Source of the DNA: Halodesulfurarchaeum sp.
GTDB lineage: Archaea; Halobacteriota; Halobacteria; Halobacteriales; Halobacteriaceae
NCBI GenBank assembly: GCA_018334775.1
Contig: JAGXLJ010000010.1
Span: 1-11,291, forward strand
Direction of reading: 5' to 3'
Length of the DNA stretch: 11,291 nt
The translations under genes and the position numbers were made by a program. How positions within the stretch are numbered: position 1 is the first letter of the stretch; every line of letters begins with the position of its first letter. This document shows positions 1 to 6,939 of this stretch, one piece after another. The notes beneath the pieces were generated by a model. That model worked only from the letters and a program-made list of their open reading frames with translations, was not told the DNA's origin and did not search any database.

Positions 1-30
1 GGGGAACCCGGACGAAACTCATGAAGGTTG

Positions 31-210
31 CGGCGCGGTTCTCGATTGATCGTGCTGGTCTGACCATCGGTCCGGGCCGAGGACGAGGTCTACCCAACGA
101 CCAGGGCCGTCGACGGCGTCTGACCGCTAGATCGGTCCGAGAACGTGCTCCGATCACCAGATCGGACCGAGGCCGAGGTCTGACCGCCAGATCGGTCCAT
201 GATCGTGGCC
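31..210. repeat. Degenerate 30-bp tandem repeat array, about 6 units
   Basis: The segment falls into successive 30-base units starting at about 31, 61, 91, 121, 151 and 181. The last three are clearest: by eye, unit 121-150 matches unit 181-210 at about 24 of 30 positions and unit 151-180 at about 21 of 30. The invariant core AGATCGGWCC sits at 129-138, 159-168 and 189-198, exactly 30 bp apart. Within it, TCGGTCCGA (132-140) and TCGGACCGA (162-170) are reverse complements of each other, and each is nearly self-palindromic. A related TCGGTCCGG lies at 67-75, out of phase by 5 bp. The earlier units are strongly decayed and mainly share their ends (GAGGTC, GGCGTC or CTGGTC). Since 30 is a multiple of three, open frames run through it on both strands, but none has a haloarchaeal protein composition. 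I read it as non-coding; function unknown. Confidence 0.7.
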
Positions 211-274
211 AGCTTGCCGGCCCGTCTCGAAGTCATGGCGGAATCTTGAAACCCCGCCCCCGCATGGCCCCGAT

Positions 275-703
275 ATGGACCAGAAACGCTCACTCCGCTT
301 TGCCGGCTGGTACTTCTTGTACACGACTGGACTCTCGCTCCTCGGGCTGGTGATCGTCGGCATCGGCGGGTATCTGTTCGTTGGCGGACTCACGTTCGGA
401 CCGGAGACCCTCTATGGGTATCCGATTCCACAGGTTACGACACAGAGCTACCTCGGGATTGTTCCCGTGATTCTCGGTCTCGCAGTCTGGCGGGTGGGCA
501 AAGCTTGGGCGCTCTATCACACGCTGACCGGGGCGATAGCCGAGGACCTGGGCGAGACCTACGACACCGAACACGTCAAAAGTGACATCGTCGCGGTCCT
601 TGACGATCGGTTATCGGACATGCAGCAGGACCTCCAATCGGTCAACCGGGAACTCCGGAACATCAAACAGGCTGACGAATTCGATTTCGGCTCCGAAGAA
701 TGA
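275..703 (+). CDS. Small two-helix membrane protein with C-terminal coiled coil, unknown function
   Basis: This 142-residue protein belongs to no family I recognise. Two hydrophobic segments are visible, at about residues 12-38 (rich in L, I, V and G) and 58-78. The short N-terminal stretch carries K and R, so by the positive-inside rule both termini should be cytoplasmic. From about residue 90 the chain becomes acidic and soluble. Residues 100-132 have heptad-like spacing (V, I, L, M, L, V, L), suggesting a short coiled coil for self-association or partner binding. The tail is acidic (DEFDFGSEE). The start at 275 puts the first residues just ahead of the first helix. A poor TATA-like CTTGAA (245-250) is centred about 27 nt upstream, so a leaderless transcript is possible but weakly supported. 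It stands alone after the repeat array and 70 bp before the phosphoribosyltransferase gene, which has its own promoter-like signal. The amphipathic C-terminus and halophilic composition make it a credible real gene. Confidence 0.8.
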   Translation: MDQKRSLRFAGWYFLYTTGLSLLGLVIVGIGGYLFVGGLTFGPETLYGYPIPQVTTQSYLGIVPVILGLAVWRVGKAWALYHTLTGAIAEDLGETYDTEHVKSDIVAVLDDRLSDMQQDLQSVNRELRNIKQADEFDFGSEE

Positions 704-729
704 CTTGTTTCTCAGTGAGATAGCATGGG

Positions 730-735
730 TTAAAG
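730..735 (+). promoter_or_regulatory. TATA-like box for the phosphoribosyltransferase gene
   Basis: TTAAAG lies in the 70-bp gap after the membrane-protein gene. A start about 25-28 nt downstream of its centre would fall near 758-760, giving a leader of about 15 nt before the ATG at 774. The match is by eye to the archaeal TATA consensus; no clear BRE is visible. Confidence 0.4.
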
Positions 736-759
736 TCCGGCCGCCTCTCTATGTGTAAT

Positions 760-764
760 GGTGA
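760..764 (+). promoter_or_regulatory. Shine-Dalgarno site for the phosphoribosyltransferase gene
   Basis: GGTGA matches the core of the archaeal anti-Shine-Dalgarno sequence and ends 9 nt before the ATG at 774. It helps fix that start, together with an in-frame TGA at 762-764 that excludes any longer N-terminus. Confidence 0.5.
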
Positions 765-773
765 CCGAACCTC

Positions 774-1472
774 ATGGCTGACCTGCCGGATACGTTCAAC
801 TGTACGGTGACGAACTGGGATTACATCTATGACCTCAACCGATTGGTCGCGGACCAGGTGAAAGCGGATGATTTCGATCCCGATGTCATCGTAGCGCTGG
901 CAAGGGGTGGCTGGTTTTCGGGGCGAGTGCTCTGTGACTTCCTGGGCCTGGACGATCTGACTAGCCTGAAGATGGAACATTACGTCGGCACGGCGGCGAA
1001 ATCCGACGAACCTGAAATCCGCTATCCAATGCCCGAGGGCTCGGTCGAGGGCAAAGACGTCCTCATCGTCGACGACATCGCCGACACGGGTGGATCGATC
1101 CAATACGCCTACGATTACGTCACCGATCGAGAGGCAGAGGAGGTTCGCACGGCAACCCTCCAACTCCTCCAGACAAGCAAGTTCGAACCTGATTTCGTCG
1201 GTGAACGGCTTCACGAGTGGACCTGGGTCGTCTATCCCTGGAATTTCATTGAGGACATGGTCGACCTGATCGCTGGCGTGATGCGGAAAGCCGAGGACGG
1301 CCCCTACAGCAAAACAGAACTCCGCTCCCAGCTCTCCACGTATCACGGGATCGATCGTATCGAGATGGAAATTGCCCAGCCGAATCGGTTGGATGAAGTC
1401 CTGGCGGAGATGGTTCGGCGAGATGTCGCCGCCGAACCGACCCCAGGCCGCTGGGAAGTGATCGAGGACTGA
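774..1472 (+). CDS. Phosphoribosyltransferase, probable purine (Hpt/Gpt-like) salvage enzyme
   Basis: The 232-residue protein is a type I phosphoribosyltransferase, a cytosolic enzyme that joins a base to PRPP with release of pyrophosphate. The PRPP-binding signature VLIVDDIADTGGS lies at residues 96-108, with adjacent acidic residues followed by the small-residue phosphate loop. ALARGGWFSGRVL at 41-53 is the expected pyrophosphate loop. The family resembles the archaeal 'predicted phosphoribosyltransferase' group (COG2236-like) that is usually annotated as hypoxanthine, guanine or xanthine phosphoribosyltransferase; the base specificity cannot be read from the sequence. The C-terminal third (about 150-232), including EWTWVVYPWNFIEDMVDLI, extends beyond the minimal fold. 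The ATG at 774 is the first possible start, because an in-frame TGA sits at 762-764. It is followed 55 bp later by an MTA phosphorylase on the same strand, which points to purine base recycling, though a separate promoter-like element lies between the two. Confidence 0.88.
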   Translation: MADLPDTFNCTVTNWDYIYDLNRLVADQVKADDFDPDVIVALARGGWFSGRVLCDFLGLDDLTSLKMEHYVGTAAKSDEPEIRYPMPEGSVEGKDVLIVDDIADTGGSIQYAYDYVTDREAEEVRTATLQLLQTSKFEPDFVGERLHEWTWVVYPWNFIEDMVDLIAGVMRKAEDGPYSKTELRSQLSTYHGIDRIEMEIAQPNRLDEVLAEMVRRDVAAEPTPGRWEVIED

Positions 1473-1497
1473 GACGGGGCGCGGGGCAAACCCAACG

Positions 1498-1503
1498 TTT
1501 AGG
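1498..1503 (+). promoter_or_regulatory. TATA-like box for mtnP, leaderless geometry
   Basis: TTTAGG is centred 27.5 nt upstream of the mtnP ATG at 1528, the spacing expected if transcription begins at the start codon. There is no Shine-Dalgarno match directly before the ATG, which agrees with a leaderless mRNA. A direct repeat CAAACC (1487-1492 and 1506-1511) flanks the box and may be chance. Confidence 0.5.
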
Positions 1504-1527
1504 TTCAAACCAGGCCCAGCGTTCGAT

Positions 1528-2382
1528 ATGATCGGCTTCATTGGCGGAAGCGGAATCTACGAGGCCCTCCCGCTGACCGACGTTCGGGAACGGGATATCG
1601 AGACCCCCTTCGGTAGCCCAAGTGCACCGGTAACAATTGGGACCTACGAAGGAACCGGGACGGAGGTCGCGTTTATCCCCCGTCACGGTCGGCATCACCA
1701 GTATTCGCCCACTGATCTCCCCTATCGGGCAAATATTTACGCGTTCAAGTCTCTCGGCGTCGAACGAGTCATCGCAAGCAACGCGGTCGGGAGCTTACGA
1801 GAAGACCTCGAACCTCGGACCCTGGTCGTTCCAGATCAACTTTTCGACCGAACGCGACATCGAGACTACTCCTTTTTCGGGGATGAAATGGTCGTCCACC
1901 AGGGGTTCGCTGAACCCTTCTGCCCGGACCTCTCCGGAACACTCCAGGACGCAGCCGAAACGGCGACTGACGCTGCTCTCGAGGAGGGCGGGACATACGT
2001 CACGATCGAGGGGCCCCAGTTTTCGACCCGTGCGGAAAGTGAGTTCTACCGTGATCAGGGCTTTGACATCATCGGCATGACCGCGATTCCGGAAGCGAAA
2101 CTCGCCCGCGAAGCCGAACTGTGTTATGCGACGATTGCCGGCGTGACCGATTGGGACGTCTGGAAGACCGATAGCCAGGTCTCTCTCGAAGGGGTATTGG
2201 AGAACGCCTCGCACAACGAATCGGCGATTCAGGCAGCTGTCGGGGCCGCTATCGAGTCCCTTGAAGCCAAACGGGACTGTGAGTGTAACTCGGCCCTGGC
2301 CGGGACGATCAACACTGACCCCGAACATATTCCGGTCGAGACCCTCGAATCGGTCGACCTACTGGTCGATGAGTATCTGTAA
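1528..2382 (+). CDS. mtnP: S-methyl-5'-thioadenosine phosphorylase
   Basis: This 284-residue cytosolic enzyme splits methylthioadenosine, a by-product of S-adenosylmethionine use, with phosphate into a purine base and 5-methylthioribose 1-phosphate. It has the full set of family II nucleoside phosphorylase motifs: the phosphate loop GGSGIY (6-11), PRHGRHHQYSP (51-61), SNAVGSLRED (84-93), EGPQFSTRAE (161-170) and GMTAIPEAKLARE (183-195). TDWDVW (207-212) provides two aspartates, D208 and D210, where MTAP has the pair that contacts adenine N7 and N6; purine nucleoside phosphorylases for 6-oxopurines carry Asn there. This favours methylthioadenosine over guanosine or inosine, although some archaeal relatives use deaminated methylthioinosine. 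The length is normal for the family. The start is fixed by the first motif and by a TATA-like element 27 nt upstream. The gene ends 25 bp from the convergent scpA stop. It probably works with the neighbouring phosphoribosyltransferase in base salvage (inference from context). Confidence 0.93.
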   Translation: MIGFIGGSGIYEALPLTDVRERDIETPFGSPSAPVTIGTYEGTGTEVAFIPRHGRHHQYSPTDLPYRANIYAFKSLGVERVIASNAVGSLREDLEPRTLVVPDQLFDRTRHRDYSFFGDEMVVHQGFAEPFCPDLSGTLQDAAETATDAALEEGGTYVTIEGPQFSTRAESEFYRDQGFDIIGMTAIPEAKLAREAELCYATIAGVTDWDVWKTDSQVSLEGVLENASHNESAIQAAVGAAIESLEAKRDCECNSALAGTINTDPEHIPVETLESVDLLVDEYL

Positions 2383-2407
2383 AGAGAACCCCGGGAATTC
2401 GTCACGT

Positions 2408-3358
2408 TCAGTCGACCGGACCAGGCTGGTTCCGCTCCTCCGAGTCGGATTCCACTGACTCCTCCGAGCCCGATTCTGCTGACCGCTCGAGCTCCTCTTC
2501 TAACTTCACCCCTGCCTCTGCGAATTGCGCTACGACAGTCTCCGGGTCGGACTCGTTCAAACCCTGATCCTCGATCCAGAGGTCTCCGAACAGGTCGTCC
2601 TGTTCGAGATAGACTTCGCCTCGGTGGGAGAGAAAGAGCAAGGCGAGGAAGGTCTCGACTCGTGATCCGGCGGTGTCGGCGATTTCCATGAACAGTACTT
2701 CGGGGCGACCCTGGTCGTACCGCTCCGTGAGAGCGGCTGTGACAGCTTCGATGAGTTCGTCGATGTTCTCGTCGTGGGCTGTGCCGGTGACTGCTAATTC
2801 ATTCGGCTCCCCTTCAGACCGGGTATCGTCCCCGGAGCGGTAATCGAGGGTTTGGACCCCGCGATGGAAGCCGCGGGGCGAGTGTTCCGTATCGTAACTC
2901 CGGCCCGATTTCCACCACGACCCACGTTCGGCCTCCCGGAGTTCATGGACCAATTCGTCGAGCGTTTCAGGGGTGCCTCGAGCGGTTTGCCGATCGAGCC
3001 GGCGGTCCATTTCATCCTCGAGTTGATCGATCGGATCGCCAACGCCCGCAGCCGGGCTGTCAACCGGGGACTGCTCCGCGAATGGGTCGATTCGGTCCGG
3101 CTCCGCTTGCTCCGGCTCTGGGTCCTTCGAGAACAGCTCGTCACTTTTCATCCGCAGGAGGACACTCGCATAGAACAGCGCACGGCCGGAGGAGCGGATC
3201 TCCCCGTCGTCCAGGGCCGACAGGAACGCATCCGTGACCTGGATGATGTCGATGTCCCAGGGGTCGATTTCCCCGCGCTCCGCGAGTCCGACCAGAACTT
3301 CCACCGGCTCGGCTGTCTCCTCGTCCGGGGACGGTCCCATGGGGGCCGTTTCAGTCAT
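2408..3358 (-). CDS. scpA: Segregation and condensation protein A (kleisin ScpA)
   Basis: ScpA is the kleisin that bridges the two heads of an SMC dimer and helps fold and segregate the chromosome. In this 316-residue protein, residues 18-76 are the SMC-neck-binding N-terminal domain (EVLVGLAERGEIDPWDIDII, then helices ending in LLRMKSDELF). Residues about 205-265 form the C-terminal winged helix, with the typical FLALLFLSHRGEVYLEQDD followed by LFGDLWI. Between them is a long acidic linker interrupted by a basic, aromatic patch at about 146-174 (WW, SYDTE, GFHRG, TLDYR). The C-terminal tail is very acidic. I chose the ATG at 3358 rather than an in-frame one 24 nt upstream: GGGAGG sits 9 nt before it and it overlaps the smc stop in ATGACTGA, a coupling arrangement. 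It is the last gene of the operon and converges on mtnP. No ScpB is present in the window. Confidence 0.92.
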   Translation of the reverse strand: MTETAPMGPSPDEETAEPVEVLVGLAERGEIDPWDIDIIQVTDAFLSALDDGEIRSSGRALFYASVLLRMKSDELFSKDPEPEQAEPDRIDPFAEQSPVDSPAAGVGDPIDQLEDEMDRRLDRQTARGTPETLDELVHELREAERGSWWKSGRSYDTEHSPRGFHRGVQTLDYRSGDDTRSEGEPNELAVTGTAHDENIDELIEAVTAALTERYDQGRPEVLFMEIADTAGSRVETFLALLFLSHRGEVYLEQDDLFGDLWIEDQGLNESDPETVVAQFAEAGVKLEEELERSAESGSEESVESDSEERNQPGPVD

Positions 3359-6300
3359 CGGCGACTGCCTCCCGGTCCGCAAGGTCGATGCCTGTGACAG
3401 CCGACAGATTGTCCTCTTGCATCGTCACGCCGATGGCCCGCTCCGAGCGCTCCAGCATCGCCGACCGGTGAGAGACGACCACGAACTGGGCCTCGGTGGC
3501 CAGTTCGTCGACCATCTCGCCGACCCGTTCAGCGTTTGCTGCATCGAGGAACGCGTCGATTTCGTCGAGCGCGTAGAACGGTGCCGGGTTGTACCGCTGA
3601 ATTGCGAAGATGAAGGCCAGGGCGGTGAGGGATTTTTCGCCGCCTGACATCGCATCGAGGCGCTGGATCGGTTTGTCCCCTGGCTGGGCGCGCATCGTCA
3701 TGCCCCCCTCGAAGGGTTCCTCGGGATCTTCGAGGGAAAGTTCGCCGGTTCCGTCGGAGAGTCGTTCGAAGATGTTCTGGAACTGGCCGTTGATGGCCTC
3801 GTAGGCCTCCATGAAGTTCTCCCGCTTCAAGCGGTCGTAGCGGTCGATCCGCTCTTCGATGGCCGCCCGTTCCTCGTCCAACTCGTCCCGTTTCTCGGTG
3901 AGCCGGTCGAGGACCGTCTCGACGGTTTCGTATTCGTCGATGGCCTTCATGTTGACCGGTTCGAGTTCGGACATCTGCCGTTCCAGGCGCTTGACGTTCC
4001 GTTCGACTGTTTCCAGGTCCGGGATTTCCTCCGGCTCGGTTTCCTCGACGGACTCCTCAAGTTTGGAAACTTCAGCTTCGAGCCGGCCCGCGGATTGCTC
4101 GAGACTCCGGATCCGATTTTGGAGACTGTCGACCTCGGTTTTCGTTTCGTCCCGCTCCTCGCGTGCGGCCGACAGCTCCTCACGCAGGTCGTCCCGCTCG
4201 GATTTGAGCTCTGTCAACTGCTCTTCGAGCTCGGCAATTGCGGCCTCTTTTTCCGCCAGTTGCTCCTCTCGGTCCGCGATTTCACCCTCCAATTCTTCGA
4301 TCCGCTCTTCCTGCTCGGCTTTGGTGTTCTGCGCGGCTTCGACGTCGTCGTGGAGGTCCTCGATCGCCGACTCTGCGTATTCCTTTTCCAGACCGAGACT
4401 GTTGAGTTCGCCTTCGATTTCGTCGATCCGATTTTCGATGTCTGTCACTTCGGCCTGGAGTGACTCCTTTTCATCAGTGAGTTCCGGGATCTTCGAATCG
4501 GCGAGCTCGGATTTTAACTCCTCGATTGCTGCTTCTTTGTCACTGATCCGTTCGGTCGTCGCGTCGATCTCCTTGTCCAGTTCGGCCATGTCTTCCTGGA
4601 CGGATTCTCGCTCGGTCTCCAATTCGTCGATCCGCTTGATCAGCGATTCGATCTCGGTCTCGGTTTCCTCGAGTTCGCGTTCGGCGCGGCCGAGTTCGGT
4701 TTCGATCTCTCGGAGCCCGTCGAGTGCGTCGGCTCGCTTCTCTTTTGCTCGGTCGAGTTGGTCGTCGAGGTCCTCGATGTCATCGACGATGGTAGCTCGC
4801 TGGTCTTCGAGATTTTCGATTCGCTCTGCCACCCGCTTGAGTTGCCCCTCGCCTGTTGCTTCGAAGGAGTATCTAGACCCGGACCCGCTCCCACCGGTCA
4901 TGGCGCCACTCTTTTCGACGAGGTCACCGTCTACCGTGACCAAGCGATACTCGCCCATGAACTCCCGGGCTGTGGCCATGTCCTCGACGACGAGGGTGTC
5001 ACCCAGGACATAGGAGAACACTGGTGCGTACTCGGACGCGAAATCCACGAGATTGAAGGCGAAGTCGACCACGCCGGGATGATCTGGTGGGTCGGGGAGG
5101 TAGCGGTCCTCCATCTTCGTGATCGGGAGGAAGGTCGCCCGGCCGGCGTTTCGCTGCTTGAGGTACTCGATACACCGCTCCCCGACTTCGTCATCCGACA
5201 CGACGACGTGGGACATTCGCCCACCAGCGGCGGTTTCACAGGCGGTCGCGTAGTCCCGACCGACGCTCCCGAGTTCGGCAATTGCCCCGTGCACTTCGCC
5301 CATGTTAGCGTTCAGGATCGTCGTTACCGACCGGCCAAAGGAGCTATCGCCGTTCTCGTCGGCATGGGCTTCGAGCGAGGCGTATTCCTTCTGGGCGTCT
5401 TCGAGCTTTGACTCCAGGCCCTCGAGATCCGACTCTCGCTCTGCCTTGCGGTCGTCCAGGTCCTCGATAACGCCCTCGATCTGGGCCTTGTTCTGTTTGG
5501 ATTTCTCGTGTTCGCGCTCGAGGTCCTCGATTCGCGCTTCCAATTCCCCGGTCCGTTCTTTTGCTGTTTCCAAATCCTGACGGCGCTCGTCGAGTTCCGT
5601 CGACCGACGGCGCGCCTCGTCTATATGGCGGTCTTTCTCCCGCTGGAGTTCGTTTCGTTCGGTTTTCGCGCCCTCGAGTTCCGTCTTGGCTTCCTCCAGG
5701 TCGGTACGAAGATCGTCGAAGGCCGTGTCCACGGCTTCGATCTCTTCTTCGACGCCCTCGATTTCGGCTTCGAGTTCGCTCTTTTCGCCGGCAAGTGAGG
5801 CTTTCTCGACCTTTCGCTCGCGTATGTCGCCTTCAAGCTCCTCGATTTCCTCTTGCTTGCGATCGATTTTGACAAAGGCCTGCCGCCGGGTTTCGGTGGC
5901 TTCTTCGATCCGCTCTTTGGCTCCTTCGATCCGGTCCTCAAGCCCAGACATCTCGCCTTTGAGTTCCTCCATCTCGCCCTTGAGCTTGAGCTGTTCGTCC
6001 TCACCGGTTCGTTCAATCTCGGCGTCGAGGTCCTCAAGGTCCTCTTTCAGCCGAGTCACTGACTCCTCGCGATCTGCGAGTTCGGCTTCTACCTCCTCGA
6101 GTTCCCGCTGCCGGTCTTCGATATCGGCTCTCGTGGCCGCAAGTTCCTGCCGTCGCTCATCGAGTTCGGCCAAGTCGCGGTAGGCTTCGTACTCCTGCTT
6201 TTCCTCTCGGAGCCCCTGGTATTCCAGGGCCGTCTCCCGTTCGTCTTCGAGTTGTTCCAGGCGCTCGGTTTTCTCCTCGATCCGGAGTTTTGCTTCACCG

Positions 6301-6923
6301 ATCCGCTCGCGGACCTGTTCGAGTTCCGTCTGGGCGTCGGCTTTCTTTCGGTCGAACTCGGCGACACCGGCGATCTCGTCGATGATCTCCCGCCGCTCGT
6401 GGGGGGTCATTTGAATGATCCCGGTCACGTCACCTTGCATGACGACATTGTACCCTTCCGGTGTTACTCCGGCCGTCGAGAGCAGGTCCTGAATGTCGGA
6501 GAGGTTGACCGAGCGGCCGTTGAGGTAGTAATACGAGTAGTAGTTGTCCTCGGTCTGTTTGATCCGGCGTTTGACCCGGATCTGGTCGACTTCGTCGACG
6601 TCTTCGGTCCCGATGGCGGTCGCAATCTGTGACCGAGTTATCTGTCGGTCTTCGTTCGAAAGGGTCACCTCGACGCTCGCCTCCCGGGCGCCCTGGTGGT
6701 CTCGGTCCGCTTCGTGGGCCGGATTGTAAATCAGATCGGTCAGCTTTTGGGCCCGCATGCCCCTCGTTCGGGCCAGGCCAAGAGCGAAGAGGATCGCATC
6801 GATGATGTTTGACTTCCCGGACCCGTTCGGACCGCTGATCGTCGTGAAGTCCTCGTAGAACGGGATTTTGGTGGCTCGTCCGAAGCTCTTGAAATTCTCC
6901 AGGACGATCTGGTCTATGTACAT
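3351..6923 (-). CDS. smc: Chromosome segregation ATPase SMC
   Basis: This 1190-residue protein has the complete SMC layout: N-terminal ATPase half, coiled-coil arm, hinge, returning arm, C-terminal ATPase half. Walker A is GPNGSGKS (31-38, Lys37). An arginine-containing loop (ARTRGMRAQKLTDLIY) follows. The Q-loop is YNVVMQGDVT (Gln163). The coiled coils, rich in E, K, R and L, run from about 170 to 520 and about 685 to 1050. The hinge lies around 525-680 and includes GEVHGAIAELGSVGRDYATA and glycine-rich turns. The ABC signature is MSGGEKS (1092-1098), and Walker B is FYALDEID (1116-1123) with catalytic Glu1121. A dimer closed by ScpA would extrude or tether DNA loops. An in-frame extension of 55 residues upstream is rejected: it overlaps the preceding gene in another frame, is basic and Trp-rich, and MYIDQIVLENFKSFG matches the usual SMC N-terminus. 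Only 16 nt separate it from the upstream coiled-coil gene; there is no clear Shine-Dalgarno site. Confidence 0.97.
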   Translation of the reverse strand: MYIDQIVLENFKSFGRATKIPFYEDFTTISGPNGSGKSNIIDAILFALGLARTRGMRAQKLTDLIYNPAHEADRDHQGAREASVEVTLSNEDRQITRSQIATAIGTEDVDEVDQIRVKRRIKQTEDNYYSYYYLNGRSVNLSDIQDLLSTAGVTPEGYNVVMQGDVTGIIQMTPHERREIIDEIAGVAEFDRKKADAQTELEQVRERIGEAKLRIEEKTERLEQLEDERETALEYQGLREEKQEYEAYRDLAELDERRQELAATRADIEDRQRELEEVEAELADREESVTRLKEDLEDLDAEIERTGEDEQLKLKGEMEELKGEMSGLEDRIEGAKERIEEATETRRQAFVKIDRKQEEIEELEGDIRERKVEKASLAGEKSELEAEIEGVEEEIEAVDTAFDDLRTDLEEAKTELEGAKTERNELQREKDRHIDEARRRSTELDERRQDLETAKERTGELEARIEDLEREHEKSKQNKAQIEGVIEDLDDRKAERESDLEGLESKLEDAQKEYASLEAHADENGDSSFGRSVTTILNANMGEVHGAIAELGSVGRDYATACETAAGGRMSHVVVSDDEVGERCIEYLKQRNAGRATFLPITKMEDRYLPDPPDHPGVVDFAFNLVDFASEYAPVFSYVLGDTLVVEDMATAREFMGEYRLVTVDGDLVEKSGAMTGGSGSGSRYSFEATGEGQLKRVAERIENLEDQRATIVDDIEDLDDQLDRAKEKRADALDGLREIETELGRAERELEETETEIESLIKRIDELETERESVQEDMAELDKEIDATTERISDKEAAIEELKSELADSKIPELTDEKESLQAEVTDIENRIDEIEGELNSLGLEKEYAESAIEDLHDDVEAAQNTKAEQEERIEELEGEIADREEQLAEKEAAIAELEEQLTELKSERDDLREELSAAREERDETKTEVDSLQNRIRSLEQSAGRLEAEVSKLEESVEETEPEEIPDLETVERNVKRLERQMSELEPVNMKAIDEYETVETVLDRLTEKRDELDEERAAIEERIDRYDRLKRENFMEAYEAINGQFQNIFERLSDGTGELSLEDPEEPFEGGMTMRAQPGDKPIQRLDAMSGGEKSLTALAFIFAIQRYNPAPFYALDEIDAFLDAANAERVGEMVDELATEAQFVVVSHRSAMLERSERAIGVTMQEDNLSAVTGIDLADREAVADD
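3368..3373 (-). promoter_or_regulatory. Shine-Dalgarno site for scpA inside the end of smc
   Basis: On the minus strand GGGAGG ends 9 nt before the ATG at 3358. It is the strongest ribosome-binding site in the operon. It decides the scpA start in favour of 3358 and suggests re-initiation after smc translation terminates at 3351. Confidence 0.65.
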
Positions 6924-6939
6924 CTGGTGTGGGACATGT

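Noticed and set aside
2..49. Short open frame reading GNPDETHEGCGAVLD then TGA, possibly the C-terminus of a gene entering from the left
   Set aside because: Only 15 residues are visible. The composition fits a haloarchaeal protein end, but nothing is recognisable and a minus-strand ATG at 20-22 (MSFVRVP, running off the edge) is an equally possible reading.
21..353. Open frame with a 10-residue Arg-rich repeat on +
   Set aside because: It is a product of the 30-bp tandem repeat, is strongly basic in a genome of acidic proteins, and overlaps the membrane-protein gene in another frame.
90..393. Two minus-strand open frames through the repeat array
   Set aside because: Low-complexity S, G and R sequences arising from a repeat unit divisible by three; no start signals and no family features.
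663..1541. 292-residue minus-strand open frame opposite the phosphoribosyltransferase gene
   Set aside because: Antisense shadow in GC-rich DNA. The plus-strand frame has a PRPP signature, while this one has no recognisable motif.
2383..2407. Possible bidirectional terminator between the convergent mtnP and scpA genes
   Set aside because: The 25-bp gap has no convincing hairpin or long T-run; transcripts may end inside the opposite gene, but the sequence does not show where.
3859..5013. 384-residue Ser/Arg-rich plus-strand open frame opposite smc
   Set aside because: The Ser richness is the complement of Glu, Arg and Asp codons in the SMC coiled coil. Other antisense frames such as 5686-6183 have the same origin.
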